A DNA stretch of 21,174 bases from an uncultured Alistipes sp. (lineage in GTDB: Bacteria > Bacteroidota > Bacteroidia > Bacteroidales > Rikenellaceae). The stretch's first letter is position 1; each line of letters starts with the position of its first letter. Positions 1-7,203 of this stretch are shown here, in pieces. The DNA is taken from positions 1 to 21,174 of the forward strand of contig CATKXN010000040.1 of NCBI GenBank assembly GCA_949840605.1. The letters are read 5' to 3'. The notes under the pieces were generated by a model. That model searched no databases and had not been told where the DNA came from. It saw nothing but the letters and a program-made list of their open reading frames with translations. The translations under genes and the position numbers were made by a program.

Positions 1-1480
1 AGTCGTTCACCAGCCGCACACCCTTGTCTCCGGGCTGTGCCAGGTAGTTGTAGTCGTTGAGCGCCGTGATCGACGAGCAGAGCCCGTTTTCGCGGGTGAA
101 GGCCGCCGAGCGCAGCGAGTCGGTCGGGTAGGCCGCCGCTGCGGCGTAGTTGGTCGCCAGGCCGAGCAGCTGGGCCACGCCGCGCGCCGTGTGGACGGCC
201 AGCGACGAGGCGAGCTCCTCGTCGTCGAGCACCATGTCGCGGGCCGCGGGATCGGCGGCCGCGAGGTCGATGAAACAGCGCAGGCGGATCTGGTCGAGCA
301 GGCTTTCGGGCAGGTGGATGCACCCGCCCGTGATTTCGCCGCTGCGGGGGTCGGTCGAAAGGTTGACCGTCATTTTCGGATTGGTCGAAGCGACGTATTT
401 TACGTAGAATCTCCCGGGGCTGTTGCTGTCGAATCCGTCGGCGGGGTAGACTTCGGCTTTCAGCACGTCGCCCATGCCGATCCGGCGGAAGGCTTCGTTC
501 CACAGCCCGATGCCGCGGCGGATGCCCTGCTGCCACGCCGGAGTGAAGAGCGTGTCGATGTAGAAGGTCACGGGACGTATCTCACCTCCGGGGCGGAAGT
601 TGATCCGCGAGGCGAAATAGGCCGGTCGCGTGCCCTGCTCCGCGGTGAAACGGGTGAAGGGCACGGGCAGCACGCCGATCCGCGGGTCGGCGATGCGAGC
701 CGGAGCGCACTCCTCGGGAAGCATCGTGATCGTGCGCCGTGCGCGGGACGTGAAGGGTTTGTCCTTGCAGACGATGAAGATGAAATACTGAGTCGTCACG
801 CCGTAGGTCATGTCGCTGATGACCGAGGCATAATCTTTCCCGCCCTCCACGTCGCGGAGCAGCGAGCGGTCCGTCTTGTAGCTGGCCCGGGAGATGTGCA
901 GCGGGCTCATGCCGCGGGCTTCGAACGCTTTGAGGTGCTCGTTGTCGCTCATGAACAGCGATGTGTTCTCGATCACCACGGCCGTCGAATCGGCATTGTA
1001 GGCCTTGATCGGATAGCTGGCGACGATGGGCCTCGCCGAGCTGATCTCCAACGCCCGGGCGATGCCGGCGTCGCCGTCGGAGAGCGTGCGGCGCGGCACC
1101 TCGTGCATCCTCACCAGCGAATCCCGCCGCGAGAAGGTCACGTGGTAGGGCGGCAGCGGCTGCTGGCCCGCCAGCCCGTAGTCGGCCAGCGACGACTCCT
1201 CGATCGTGGTGTTGATGACGAACTCGCGTTCGAGGATGTCGAGCGGGATTTCCGTATAGAGCTTTCCGTCGATGATGTGGAGCTTGAAAAGTCCGTCGGC
1301 GCTTTTGACTTCTTTGTCCTTGAAAAGTTTTTCATAGGCCGACAGTCTTTTTTCGGGGGCCGGGGCTTCGCTCTTTTTCTTGTTTTTGCGGCTTTTGGCC
1401 CCCGCCTCCGCAGGCAGCGCGGCCGTCGCCAGGAGCGCGGCCAGCAGCAGCGTGCCGATCTTGTTCAGGGATGTTCTCAT
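1..1480 (-). CDS. Catalytically dead paralogue of a secreted zinc metallopeptidase (DUF5117/DUF4953 type), 3' end cut by window
   Basis: The reading frame is open from ATG at 1480 to the window edge, giving 493 residues with the C-terminus missing. An N-terminal signal peptide (about residues 1-26, ending LPAEA) is followed by a basic Lys/Arg stretch, so the protein is exported. It aligns over its whole visible length with the peptidase encoded just upstream (1492-4110), sharing for example YNADSTAVV, FYID, DPRSGEI and NYLAQPGD. The active site is lost. Where the neighbour has HExxHxxGxxH, this protein has R433, G434, Q437, G440 and T443, and the Met-turn methionine is T472. The offset to the neighbour is a constant 15 residues, so this is substitution and not misalignment or frameshift. 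I infer a pseudoprotease, perhaps a binding or partner protein. An in-frame ATG at 1492, overlapping the upstream stop as TAATG, is an alternative start. The missing end prevents a check for late truncation. Confidence 0.88.
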   Translation of the reverse strand, partial: MRTSLNKIGTLLLAALLATAALPAEAGAKSRKNKKKSEAPAPEKRLSAYEKLFKDKEVKSADGLFKLHIIDGKLYTEIPLDILEREFVINTTIEESSLADYGLAGQQPLPPYHVTFSRRDSLVRMHEVPRRTLSDGDAGIARALEISSARPIVASYPIKAYNADSTAVVIENTSLFMSDNEHLKAFEARGMSPLHISRASYKTDRSLLRDVEGGKDYASVISDMTYGVTTQYFIFIVCKDKPFTSRARRTITMLPEECAPARIADPRIGVLPVPFTRFTAEQGTRPAYFASRINFRPGGEIRPVTFYIDTLFTPAWQQGIRRGIGLWNEAFRRIGMGDVLKAEVYPADGFDSNSPGRFYVKYVASTNPKMTVNLSTDPRSGEITGGCIHLPESLLDQIRLRCFIDLAAADPAARDMVLDDEELASSLAVHTARGVAQLLGLATNYAAAAAYPTDSLRSAAFTRENGLCSSITALNDYNYLAQPGDKGVRLVND

Positions 1481-1491
1481 GGCAGAAGGCA

Positions 1492-4110
1492 TTATTTGTT
1501 GAGCGCTTTGTCGAGGTTGTGCAGCAGGTACTGGTAGTGCATGCGGGTCTCGCCCGAAGCCGACGCCGCCTTGCCGCGCAGCAGGCTGCGGATGCGCAGG
1601 ATGTCGTTGTAGTAGATCATCGAGATGTCCTTCTGCGTGAAGTACTGGAACCGGGGGGCGCCGAATCCCGACACGGCGTCGCCGTCGGCCGCGATTCCGT
1701 GCGCACATCCGGCACAGCTGCACAGTGGCGCCGGTTGTGCGAACGAACTGAAAGCATCCTGTCCGGCGTCGTCCGCGGTGAATGCATTGGGCGTGCTGCC
1801 TCCGGCGGTGTAGTTCTTCAGCCCGGCCTTGACGGCGGCGGCTTTGAGGAACTCGCGCTGGATGGCCATTTCATCCTCGGTCAGGCGGCGGTTGCGCACG
1901 GTAGGCTCCCACACGAAATCCGAGACGTCCTTGTAGCAGGCTTCGGGAGTATAGGGGTCTTTCGACAGCTGGGCGTTGATCGCCAGGGTCTTCTTGGCCG
2001 GAGCATTGACCACGGCTTGGATGACCGCTTCGCGCACGGCCTCCCGGGGCGAACCCAGGATGGTCACCTTCTCCAGCAGGGGCGCGTTGTCGAGCCATTC
2101 CATTCGTTTGAGCTCCGCGAGGATGAACTGCAACGCCCGGCGCTGCTTCTCGCGCGGGACGCACGCCACGGCCTCCACGGGGTCACCTTCCAGCTTTTCG
2201 TTGAGGTAGATGCCGCCGATGTTGGCGTAGACGTGCTGGATGTAGGCGACGTACTGGTTTACGATGTTCGTGTACATGCCGTTGCGCTGCGAATAATCGT
2301 CGTCGCCCGCCGCCAGCCAGGCGTCGAGATTTTCGAGGATGTAGCGCAGGTTCCGGATGCCGTACTCCGATGCCTTTACGGCGTCGTCGCCGAGGTCCTC
2401 GGTCTGCGACTTGGGGTCGACGATGCCGCCGAACTGCTGTTTGCCGTAGCGGTAGGTCGGGTCGGCCGAAGCCTCGGTGATCCATTTCGAGGTCACCGCA
2501 TACTCCTCTTCGGGAGTCTTGGCGTCGGGCACCGGGGTGTAGAGCCACTTCACGGCGTATTCGTCGTAGACGCCGAAGCGGGGCGGGGTGAGCTGCACGC
2601 CGCGTTCCCGGTCGCCGGGCTGCGCCACGTAGTTGAAACGCGCGTAGTCCATGATCGCGGTGGTCGTGCCGTATTTCTGCGTAAACGACGGCGAGCGGAG
2701 CGAATCGACCGGGATCACCGACGACGAACTCATGTTGTGCATGAATCCCAGGCAGTGCCCCACCTCGTGCGCCAGCACATAGCGGAGCCCGTCGAGCAGC
2801 ACCTCGTCGGGGAGGTTGACCCGGCGGACGCGTTCGTCGGTCTGCGAGGTCTGCACGAAGATCATCCGGTTGAGCATCTTCACGACGTCGTGGAAAACGT
2901 AGACCGAGGCGTTGAGAATCTCGCCGCTGCGCGGATCGACCCACGAGGGACCCATGGCGTTGGCGATGGGCACCGGGGCGTAGCGCAGGCAGGAATATTT
3001 GATGTTGTCGGGGTCGAACTCCGGATCGTCCTCGGGGTAGGGCAGCGCTTTCACGGCGTTTTTGAACCCGATTTTGGCGAAGAGCTCGTTCCACTGCGTG
3101 ACGCCCTCATAGACTGCGGGCTGCCATTTTTCGGGGAAATCCGGATCGATGTAAAAGACGATCGGCCTGACGGGCTCGACCTGCTCGCCGAGCTTCCAGG
3201 CCTCCGTGTCCGAAGGCTCCAGCCGCCAGCGGTTGGCCAAATAGACGGCTTTCACGCGCTGCTCCTTGTCGCTGTAGAGGTATTTCCCGGTGGGGAATAC
3301 CGACATGCGGCTGTCGGTGATGCGGGGACGGTAGGGCTCTTCGTCGAGCAGCACCAGCGTCCGGGTCATGACGGCCGTCAGCGGTTCGTTGTCCACGATC
3401 GTCTGCTTCGTCACGGGGTGCGTCACCGAGTAGGTATAGCTCAGCGTGCTTTTCACCGTGAGGTTGTCGGCGAACGACTTGATGCCGCCCAGCGACGAGA
3501 GCTCCTTTTTGAACGACTCGCTGAGGCCCGACGATCCCGAACCGCCGTAGGCTCCGAGGTACGAGAAGGGCGACAGCTCCTTGACATGGCTCACGAAGAG
3601 GTCCGTGACGTTGAACACCACGGCCGTCGAGTCGGCGTTGTAGGCCTCGATCTTGAAGTTGCGGAAGATGGTCGGGATGTTGTTGCGGTCGAGCGAGCGG
3701 AGGATGTTTCCGGCTACGCCCAGCGTATAGTTGTCGGCGTTGATCTCGCGGATCTGCACGTTCCCGCCCGTCTTGGTGAAGGTGATGTGGAGCGGGGTGT
3801 AGGATTTCGAGCCGGGGACTCCCGTAAGGTTGTCCGAGGTCTCCGAGATCACCGATCCCAGCAGCATTTCGCGTCCGAAGAGCGCCTGCGGGAATTCGAA
3901 ATAGAGTTTGTCGCCGACCTTGTGCAGTTTGACCATGCCGTCGGCCACGTCGTGTTTTTTCTTGAAGAGCCTGTCGTAGGCGCTCTCCTTGGGTTTCTCC
4001 GCGGTTTGCGTCGTCTGCGCCTTTTTCCGGCTGCTTTTTCGGCTTTTGGCTTCGATGGGTGCGGCGGCTATCAGGGCGCAGAGCGAAAGCGTAAGAACTT
4101 GTTTGAGCAT
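1492..4110 (-). CDS. Secreted zinc-dependent metallopeptidase (DUF5117/DUF4953 type)
   Basis: This 872-residue exported protein has a signal peptide (about 1-21, ending PIEA) followed by a Lys/Ser-rich linker. The N-terminal part (about 45-330) matches the DUF5118/DUF5117 regions of Bacteroidota zinc peptidases. The catalytic DUF4953-like part begins near residue 330 (FYIDPDFP). It carries a complete metzincin-style site, H448, E449, H452, G455 and H458, followed by the Met-turn AIMDY with M487. It is therefore predicted to hydrolyse peptide bonds in the periplasm or at the cell surface, with zinc held by the three histidines. Near the C-terminus lies a Ser/Ala-rich segment with an unusual CxCxxCxH cluster (C797, C799, C802, H804). 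The gene starts 24 bases after the amidase gene and ends 11 bases before its inactive paralogue, so the three are probably co-transcribed. The natural substrate is not evident. Confidence 0.92.
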   Translation of the reverse strand: MLKQVLTLSLCALIAAAPIEAKSRKSSRKKAQTTQTAEKPKESAYDRLFKKKHDVADGMVKLHKVGDKLYFEFPQALFGREMLLGSVISETSDNLTGVPGSKSYTPLHITFTKTGGNVQIREINADNYTLGVAGNILRSLDRNNIPTIFRNFKIEAYNADSTAVVFNVTDLFVSHVKELSPFSYLGAYGGSGSSGLSESFKKELSSLGGIKSFADNLTVKSTLSYTYSVTHPVTKQTIVDNEPLTAVMTRTLVLLDEEPYRPRITDSRMSVFPTGKYLYSDKEQRVKAVYLANRWRLEPSDTEAWKLGEQVEPVRPIVFYIDPDFPEKWQPAVYEGVTQWNELFAKIGFKNAVKALPYPEDDPEFDPDNIKYSCLRYAPVPIANAMGPSWVDPRSGEILNASVYVFHDVVKMLNRMIFVQTSQTDERVRRVNLPDEVLLDGLRYVLAHEVGHCLGFMHNMSSSSVIPVDSLRSPSFTQKYGTTTAIMDYARFNYVAQPGDRERGVQLTPPRFGVYDEYAVKWLYTPVPDAKTPEEEYAVTSKWITEASADPTYRYGKQQFGGIVDPKSQTEDLGDDAVKASEYGIRNLRYILENLDAWLAAGDDDYSQRNGMYTNIVNQYVAYIQHVYANIGGIYLNEKLEGDPVEAVACVPREKQRRALQFILAELKRMEWLDNAPLLEKVTILGSPREAVREAVIQAVVNAPAKKTLAINAQLSKDPYTPEACYKDVSDFVWEPTVRNRRLTEDEMAIQREFLKAAAVKAGLKNYTAGGSTPNAFTADDAGQDAFSSFAQPAPLCSCAGCAHGIAADGDAVSGFGAPRFQYFTQKDISMIYYNDILRIRSLLRGKAASASGETRMHYQYLLHNLDKALNK

Positions 4111-4134
4111 AAATCGTATGGGTGGTTGGTTGTT

Positions 4135-4782
4135 TCAGAAATAGCGGTGAACGATGCGGATGGCCTTCGAACGGGACATGTCGCCCGGGTTGGTGCCCGG
4201 CACGCCCTCGGGGATGTCGCATTGGTGGCGTTTGAAATGTTCGATCCACAGGGGGCTCGTCTCGCCCGTCGTCTTGTCGCGGAAGGTCATGGGCTTCATC
4301 CGGAAGATCGGCTTCCCGTCGGGACGGAGGTAGGAGACGTAGACCAGTTCGCTGCAGTAATAGGTGTCGTCATCGGGGTCGAAAACATAGTCGTAACGTT
4401 TCCCCAGCAGCTTCTTGATCCGTTCGACGGCCGCCGGGATGTTCTTCCGGAGCCGGGGTTTCAGCCTGCCCACCACCACGACCGGCTTGCCGTCAACCAG
4501 CTGGGAGTTGCGGAAGAATTTGTCCAGCCGGCTCTTGACGACCCCGTAAGGTACGGCTTCGAGCACATAGGCCTCTCCGTCCTCCACGCAGGCGACGCCC
4601 ACGTGCGAGAATTCCAGTTGCCCGATGCCTGTGGTGACGTTCTTTATGGCCTCGGTGTAGGCGCTCCGGCCGTTGACCTGAAAGAGCAGGTCGCCCGTTT
4701 CGAGCCGGAACGGTTCCCGGGCGAACCCGCTCGCGGCGGTGAGGAGGAGCAGGGTGAACAGGATTCTTTTCAGGGTTTGCAT
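4135..4782 (-). CDS. Secreted YiiX/YebB-like (permuted NlpC/P60, papain-like) cysteine amidase
   Basis: This 215-residue protein has a signal peptide (about 1-21, ending ASGFA). Conserved features fit the permuted papain-like YiiX family (PF05708): an early GDLLF motif with D31, FSHVG with H60, LEA with E75, and YYCSELVY with C143. The likely catalytic set is Cys143, His60 and Glu75. Family members are cysteine hydrolases acting on amide or related bonds, and their substrates are mostly unknown. The open frame could begin at a TTG at 4800, but that codon lies inside a -7 promoter box (4798-4805), so ATG 4782 is the better start and also gives a clean signal peptide. The gene heads a three-gene group with the metallopeptidase and its inactive paralogue, which suggests a joint role in hydrolysing peptide-containing material outside the cytoplasm. 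Confidence 0.85.
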   Translation of the reverse strand: MQTLKRILFTLLLLTAASGFAREPFRLETGDLLFQVNGRSAYTEAIKNVTTGIGQLEFSHVGVACVEDGEAYVLEAVPYGVVKSRLDKFFRNSQLVDGKPVVVVGRLKPRLRKNIPAAVERIKKLLGKRYDYVFDPDDDTYYCSELVYVSYLRPDGKPIFRMKPMTFRDKTTGETSPLWIEHFKRHQCDIPEGVPGTNPGDMSRSKAIRIVHRYF

Positions 4783-4797
4783 GGGCGGATTATTTTT

Positions 4798-4805
4798 CAA
4801 AGGTA
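4798..4805 (-). promoter_or_regulatory. Candidate Bacteroidota -7 promoter box for the amidase/peptidase group
   Basis: The minus strand reads TACCTTTG, a perfect fit to the Bacteroidota primary-sigma -7 consensus TAnnTTTG. It lies 15 bases upstream of ATG 4782 and just after the hairpin at 4811-4846. I see no TTTG-type -33 element at the expected 19-21 base distance, where the hairpin itself sits. The promoter may be weak, activator-dependent or spurious. Confidence 0.45.
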
Positions 4806-4810
4806 AGTAT

Positions 4811-4846
4811 TATTTCCGGCAGTCCCGTGCCGGACCGCCGGAAATA
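4811..4846 (-). terminator. Hairpin, probable terminator of the SusCD operon
   Basis: A perfect 10-base inverted repeat (TATTTCCGGC at 4811-4820, GCCGGAAATA at 4837-4846) is extended after one mismatch by four more pairs (GTCC/GGAC), leaving a six-base loop. It lies 20 bases after the stop of the PKD-like lipoprotein gene, in the only sizeable gap (84 bases) between that gene and the amidase start. There is no long T-run after it on the minus strand, so termination may be partial. Confidence 0.6.
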
Positions 4847-4866
4847 GTGCGTTCGTCGTCGGGCGT

Positions 4867-6435
4867 TTACAGGTTGGTCAGGTAGCGGACCACCTTGCCC
4901 GGGATGACGGTTTCCACCTCGGAGTAGGCTTTCAGGTCGTCGGTCAGCGCGTCCAATACCCACATTTTCGAGGTTTTGGAGTTTGCGTCGTATGTGAATA
5001 CCGCCGTATAGAGTTCACGGGTTTTTTCGGAAATCGCATTCGGAGCCGTCACGATGACTTCGACGGCCGTGATCGGTGCCGGGAAGCGCTTCGCCACCTG
5101 CGGGGCGGCCTGCGATTCGTAGCTCGTGCGCCAGAGATCGCTGCCCTTGGCGATGTAGAGGTAGTTGAGCGGTACTTCGACCGCGTTGGTGAACATCGTG
5201 CAGTCGTCGCTCATGCCCCCGGTCCAGGCGGTAATGTCTTTGTGGCCGACATAGGCGATGTCGTCCGGACCGCTGGTTTTCTGTTCGTAGGTATAGGTGT
5301 AAAGCCGGTAGGCGGCGCCCGATTTCACGGCGATGAACATCTTGAGCTGCTTGTCGATGAACGTCGGCTGGCGGCATACGCCGATGATTCGGTCGGCTTT
5401 GAGCGTCGCCCCGTTCCCGTCGGGCAGCGGTTGGCGCAGGTACCCCCGGCTGGCGTCGTAGCGGTAGTAATGAAGTTCGCCCGAGGTCATGCGCTGTACC
5501 GAGAAATACATCTGGTTCGTATAGGGTTTGGCTCCCATGATCTGCGCTACGTCTTTCTGAGTGGGCTCGGCGCCGGGCAGGATCACCTGATAGTCCACGC
5601 TGCTCGGCGCAACGAAGAGCGAACTGCCAACCAGCACCTCCTGCATGAATCCCTTGTAAAAGGTCTGATCCGCGATCTTTCCTTCGGGGGCTCCCAGGAA
5701 CACCTCGTCGGCGATCGAATGCATGTAGATCCCCAGCGGATAGTCGCCTGATTCCGACGTCTGCACCATGGCGCCGTAATCCGGGGCGTGGTCGGTGTAT
5801 ACGGAGAGCTGTTTATCGTTGAAGGTGGCTCCGGCTACGGAACCTTCCAGCGTGCGCGTCGTATTGTAGCGCGTGAACAGATCGGTGTAGAGGGTCGTGA
5901 ACGCTTCCGGCGTCGCCGCATTGAAACCCTTCACCGACCCCCATTCGACGGTTCCGTCCTCCTTTTCGTAGACGAAGACTCCGATCTTCGGCGTAATCGT
6001 CTGGGAGATCGTTACCATCAGGATGTCGTTGCTTTCGTTCAGCAGGTAATAGCGCCAGGTTTCACCCGTTTCCGTGTTGTTGATGGCCAGCCAGAACGGG
6101 GCCCGTCCCTGGCCGTTGAACTCCATCTTTTCGGTACGGGTCACCGTCCAGTCGAGCTTCAGGCTCGAGGAGATGGTGTCGCCGCCCATGATCCAGTCGT
6201 AGGTGAACTGCGATGCGTCCGCACCCGGGTTGAACCGGACCGCGGGGTTTATGCGCAGCGTTTCATCCTCGACCAGTTCGATGTTGACTTTCGATTCGGT
6301 GCCGGGCACGTTCATGCCCTCCACCGCAGCGATAGCGCTCCACGAGCCGGTGAAGTAACTTCCCTTGTCTTCATAGCAGCCCGTCGCCGCGAGGGCAGCC
6401 GTCAGAATAACCGTCAGATATCCGAATATTTTCAT
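4867..6435 (-). CDS. PKD-like family surface lipoprotein of a SusCD locus
   Basis: This 522-residue lipoprotein has a signal sequence ending ALAATGC, which places the lipidated cysteine at residue 20. The following YEDKGSY is acidic, in line with Bacteroidota lipoprotein export signals that send proteins to the cell surface. The order after lipidation is a short linker, a beta-rich PKD-like region (about 50-135, including FTYDW), then a long repetitive beta region beginning near 149 (KIGVFVYEKEDGTVEW) that may form a propeller-like fold. This matches the PKD-like family lipoproteins (PF16407) usually encoded after SusC, SusD and DUF4843 genes. The biochemical role of the family is unknown, and substrate binding at the surface is the usual guess. 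The gene starts 12 bases after the DUF4843 gene and is the last of the operon before the hairpin. Confidence 0.82.
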   Translation of the reverse strand: MKIFGYLTVILTAALAATGCYEDKGSYFTGSWSAIAAVEGMNVPGTESKVNIELVEDETLRINPAVRFNPGADASQFTYDWIMGGDTISSSLKLDWTVTRTEKMEFNGQGRAPFWLAINNTETGETWRYYLLNESNDILMVTISQTITPKIGVFVYEKEDGTVEWGSVKGFNAATPEAFTTLYTDLFTRYNTTRTLEGSVAGATFNDKQLSVYTDHAPDYGAMVQTSESGDYPLGIYMHSIADEVFLGAPEGKIADQTFYKGFMQEVLVGSSLFVAPSSVDYQVILPGAEPTQKDVAQIMGAKPYTNQMYFSVQRMTSGELHYYRYDASRGYLRQPLPDGNGATLKADRIIGVCRQPTFIDKQLKMFIAVKSGAAYRLYTYTYEQKTSGPDDIAYVGHKDITAWTGGMSDDCTMFTNAVEVPLNYLYIAKGSDLWRTSYESQAAPQVAKRFPAPITAVEVIVTAPNAISEKTRELYTAVFTYDANSKTSKMWVLDALTDDLKAYSEVETVIPGKVVRYLTNL

Positions 6436-6447
6436 GGTCGTTCGTCT

Positions 6448-7200
6448 TTATTCGTAATTGATCGTTCCCTTGAATTCCACTAGCTTCCCGCCGTCGTAGG
6501 TGGGATTGTCGCGGAACCATTCGTAGGTGCGCTTGCCGTAGGCATAGAGCAGGGCCTTGTTATCTGTGTGCCAGCTGTCGGAGGTCACTCCGTTCAGCTC
6601 GACGTATTTTTCGGCTTTGACGGAAGAGTAGGTTCCGCCGTAGTCGTCCAGGTGATTTTTGTTCCAGAAGTCCGGCTGTGTGGTGAATCCTTCGCCGGAT
6701 ACTTCCAGGCCGATGCTCTGGTAGTTGTCCAGTCCGACGGCGAAATCTGCTCCCGGGACGAGCTCGAAGACCAGCGTCCCCGAAGCCTTGTCGGCTCGGA
6801 GTTTGGCGATGTTCGCATGGACCACGGCCGAATCGGCATACTGCCCCGCATGGAGAATCTGCTTTTCCGGAAGTGTGAAATGTACGCCCTCCACCAGGCC
6901 GCCGTAACTTTTTTCGGTCGATACGCGTATCGAATAGGGCCGGTCGTGATCCGCGATGGGACCGGAGAGCCGTATCGGGAGTTTGAAATCGGCCCGCTCC
7001 TGTCCGGCGTAGAACACCGCGACGAGTTTCAGCGTATCGAGCTCGTTGCCGCTCAGATTCAGTTCGGGCGTGAAGTAGGATTTGACGAAATTCAGCGCGG
7101 GGCGATCCGGGTTATAAATCATAATGTCCTCTTTGCTGCAGGCCGTGAAGCTGAGGGCGATCGTCAGAACGGATAGGATGTATTTTTTCATGGTTTTCAT
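6448..7200 (-). CDS. DUF4843 domain lipoprotein
   Basis: This 250-residue lipoprotein has the signal MKTMKK...LSFTAC, with C21 as the lipidation site and SKED following it. The body begins with an IMIYNPDRPALNF-type opening and continues through beta-rich segments (VAVFYAGQERADFKLPIRLSG, then GVHFTLPE) and a C-terminal region with WNKNHLDDYG. This is the layout of DUF4843 proteins (PF16132), which are nearly always found between a SusD and a PKD-like lipoprotein gene. No enzymatic motif is visible, and a structural or ligand-binding role at the outer membrane is inferred. Only three bases separate it from the susD stop, so translation is probably coupled. An internal ATG at 7191 (MKKYIL) is an alternative start that keeps the lipobox. 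Confidence 0.82.
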   Translation of the reverse strand: MKTMKKYILSVLTIALSFTACSKEDIMIYNPDRPALNFVKSYFTPELNLSGNELDTLKLVAVFYAGQERADFKLPIRLSGPIADHDRPYSIRVSTEKSYGGLVEGVHFTLPEKQILHAGQYADSAVVHANIAKLRADKASGTLVFELVPGADFAVGLDNYQSIGLEVSGEGFTTQPDFWNKNHLDDYGGTYSSVKAEKYVELNGVTSDSWHTDNKALLYAYGKRTYEWFRDNPTYDGGKLVEFKGTINYE

Positions 7201-7203
7201 CGC

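Noticed and set aside
1481..1492. Start of the pseudoprotease at ATG 1492
   Set aside because: It is in frame and overlaps the upstream stop (TAATG), which would suit coupled translation, but the ATG at 1480 gives a more typical signal peptide. The choice is uncertain and does not affect the conclusions.
4783..4800. TTG start for the YiiX-like amidase, six codons upstream of ATG 4782
   Set aside because: The TTG is part of the TACCTTTG promoter box and adds MKNNPP before an already complete signal peptide.
191..4806. Long plus-strand open frames (448 and 1111 codons at 191-1537 and 1471-4806)
   Set aside because: They lie antisense to the peptidase genes, span several real genes, have Arg/Val/Gly/His-rich low-complexity translations without domains, and arise from GC-rich codon bias on the opposite strand.
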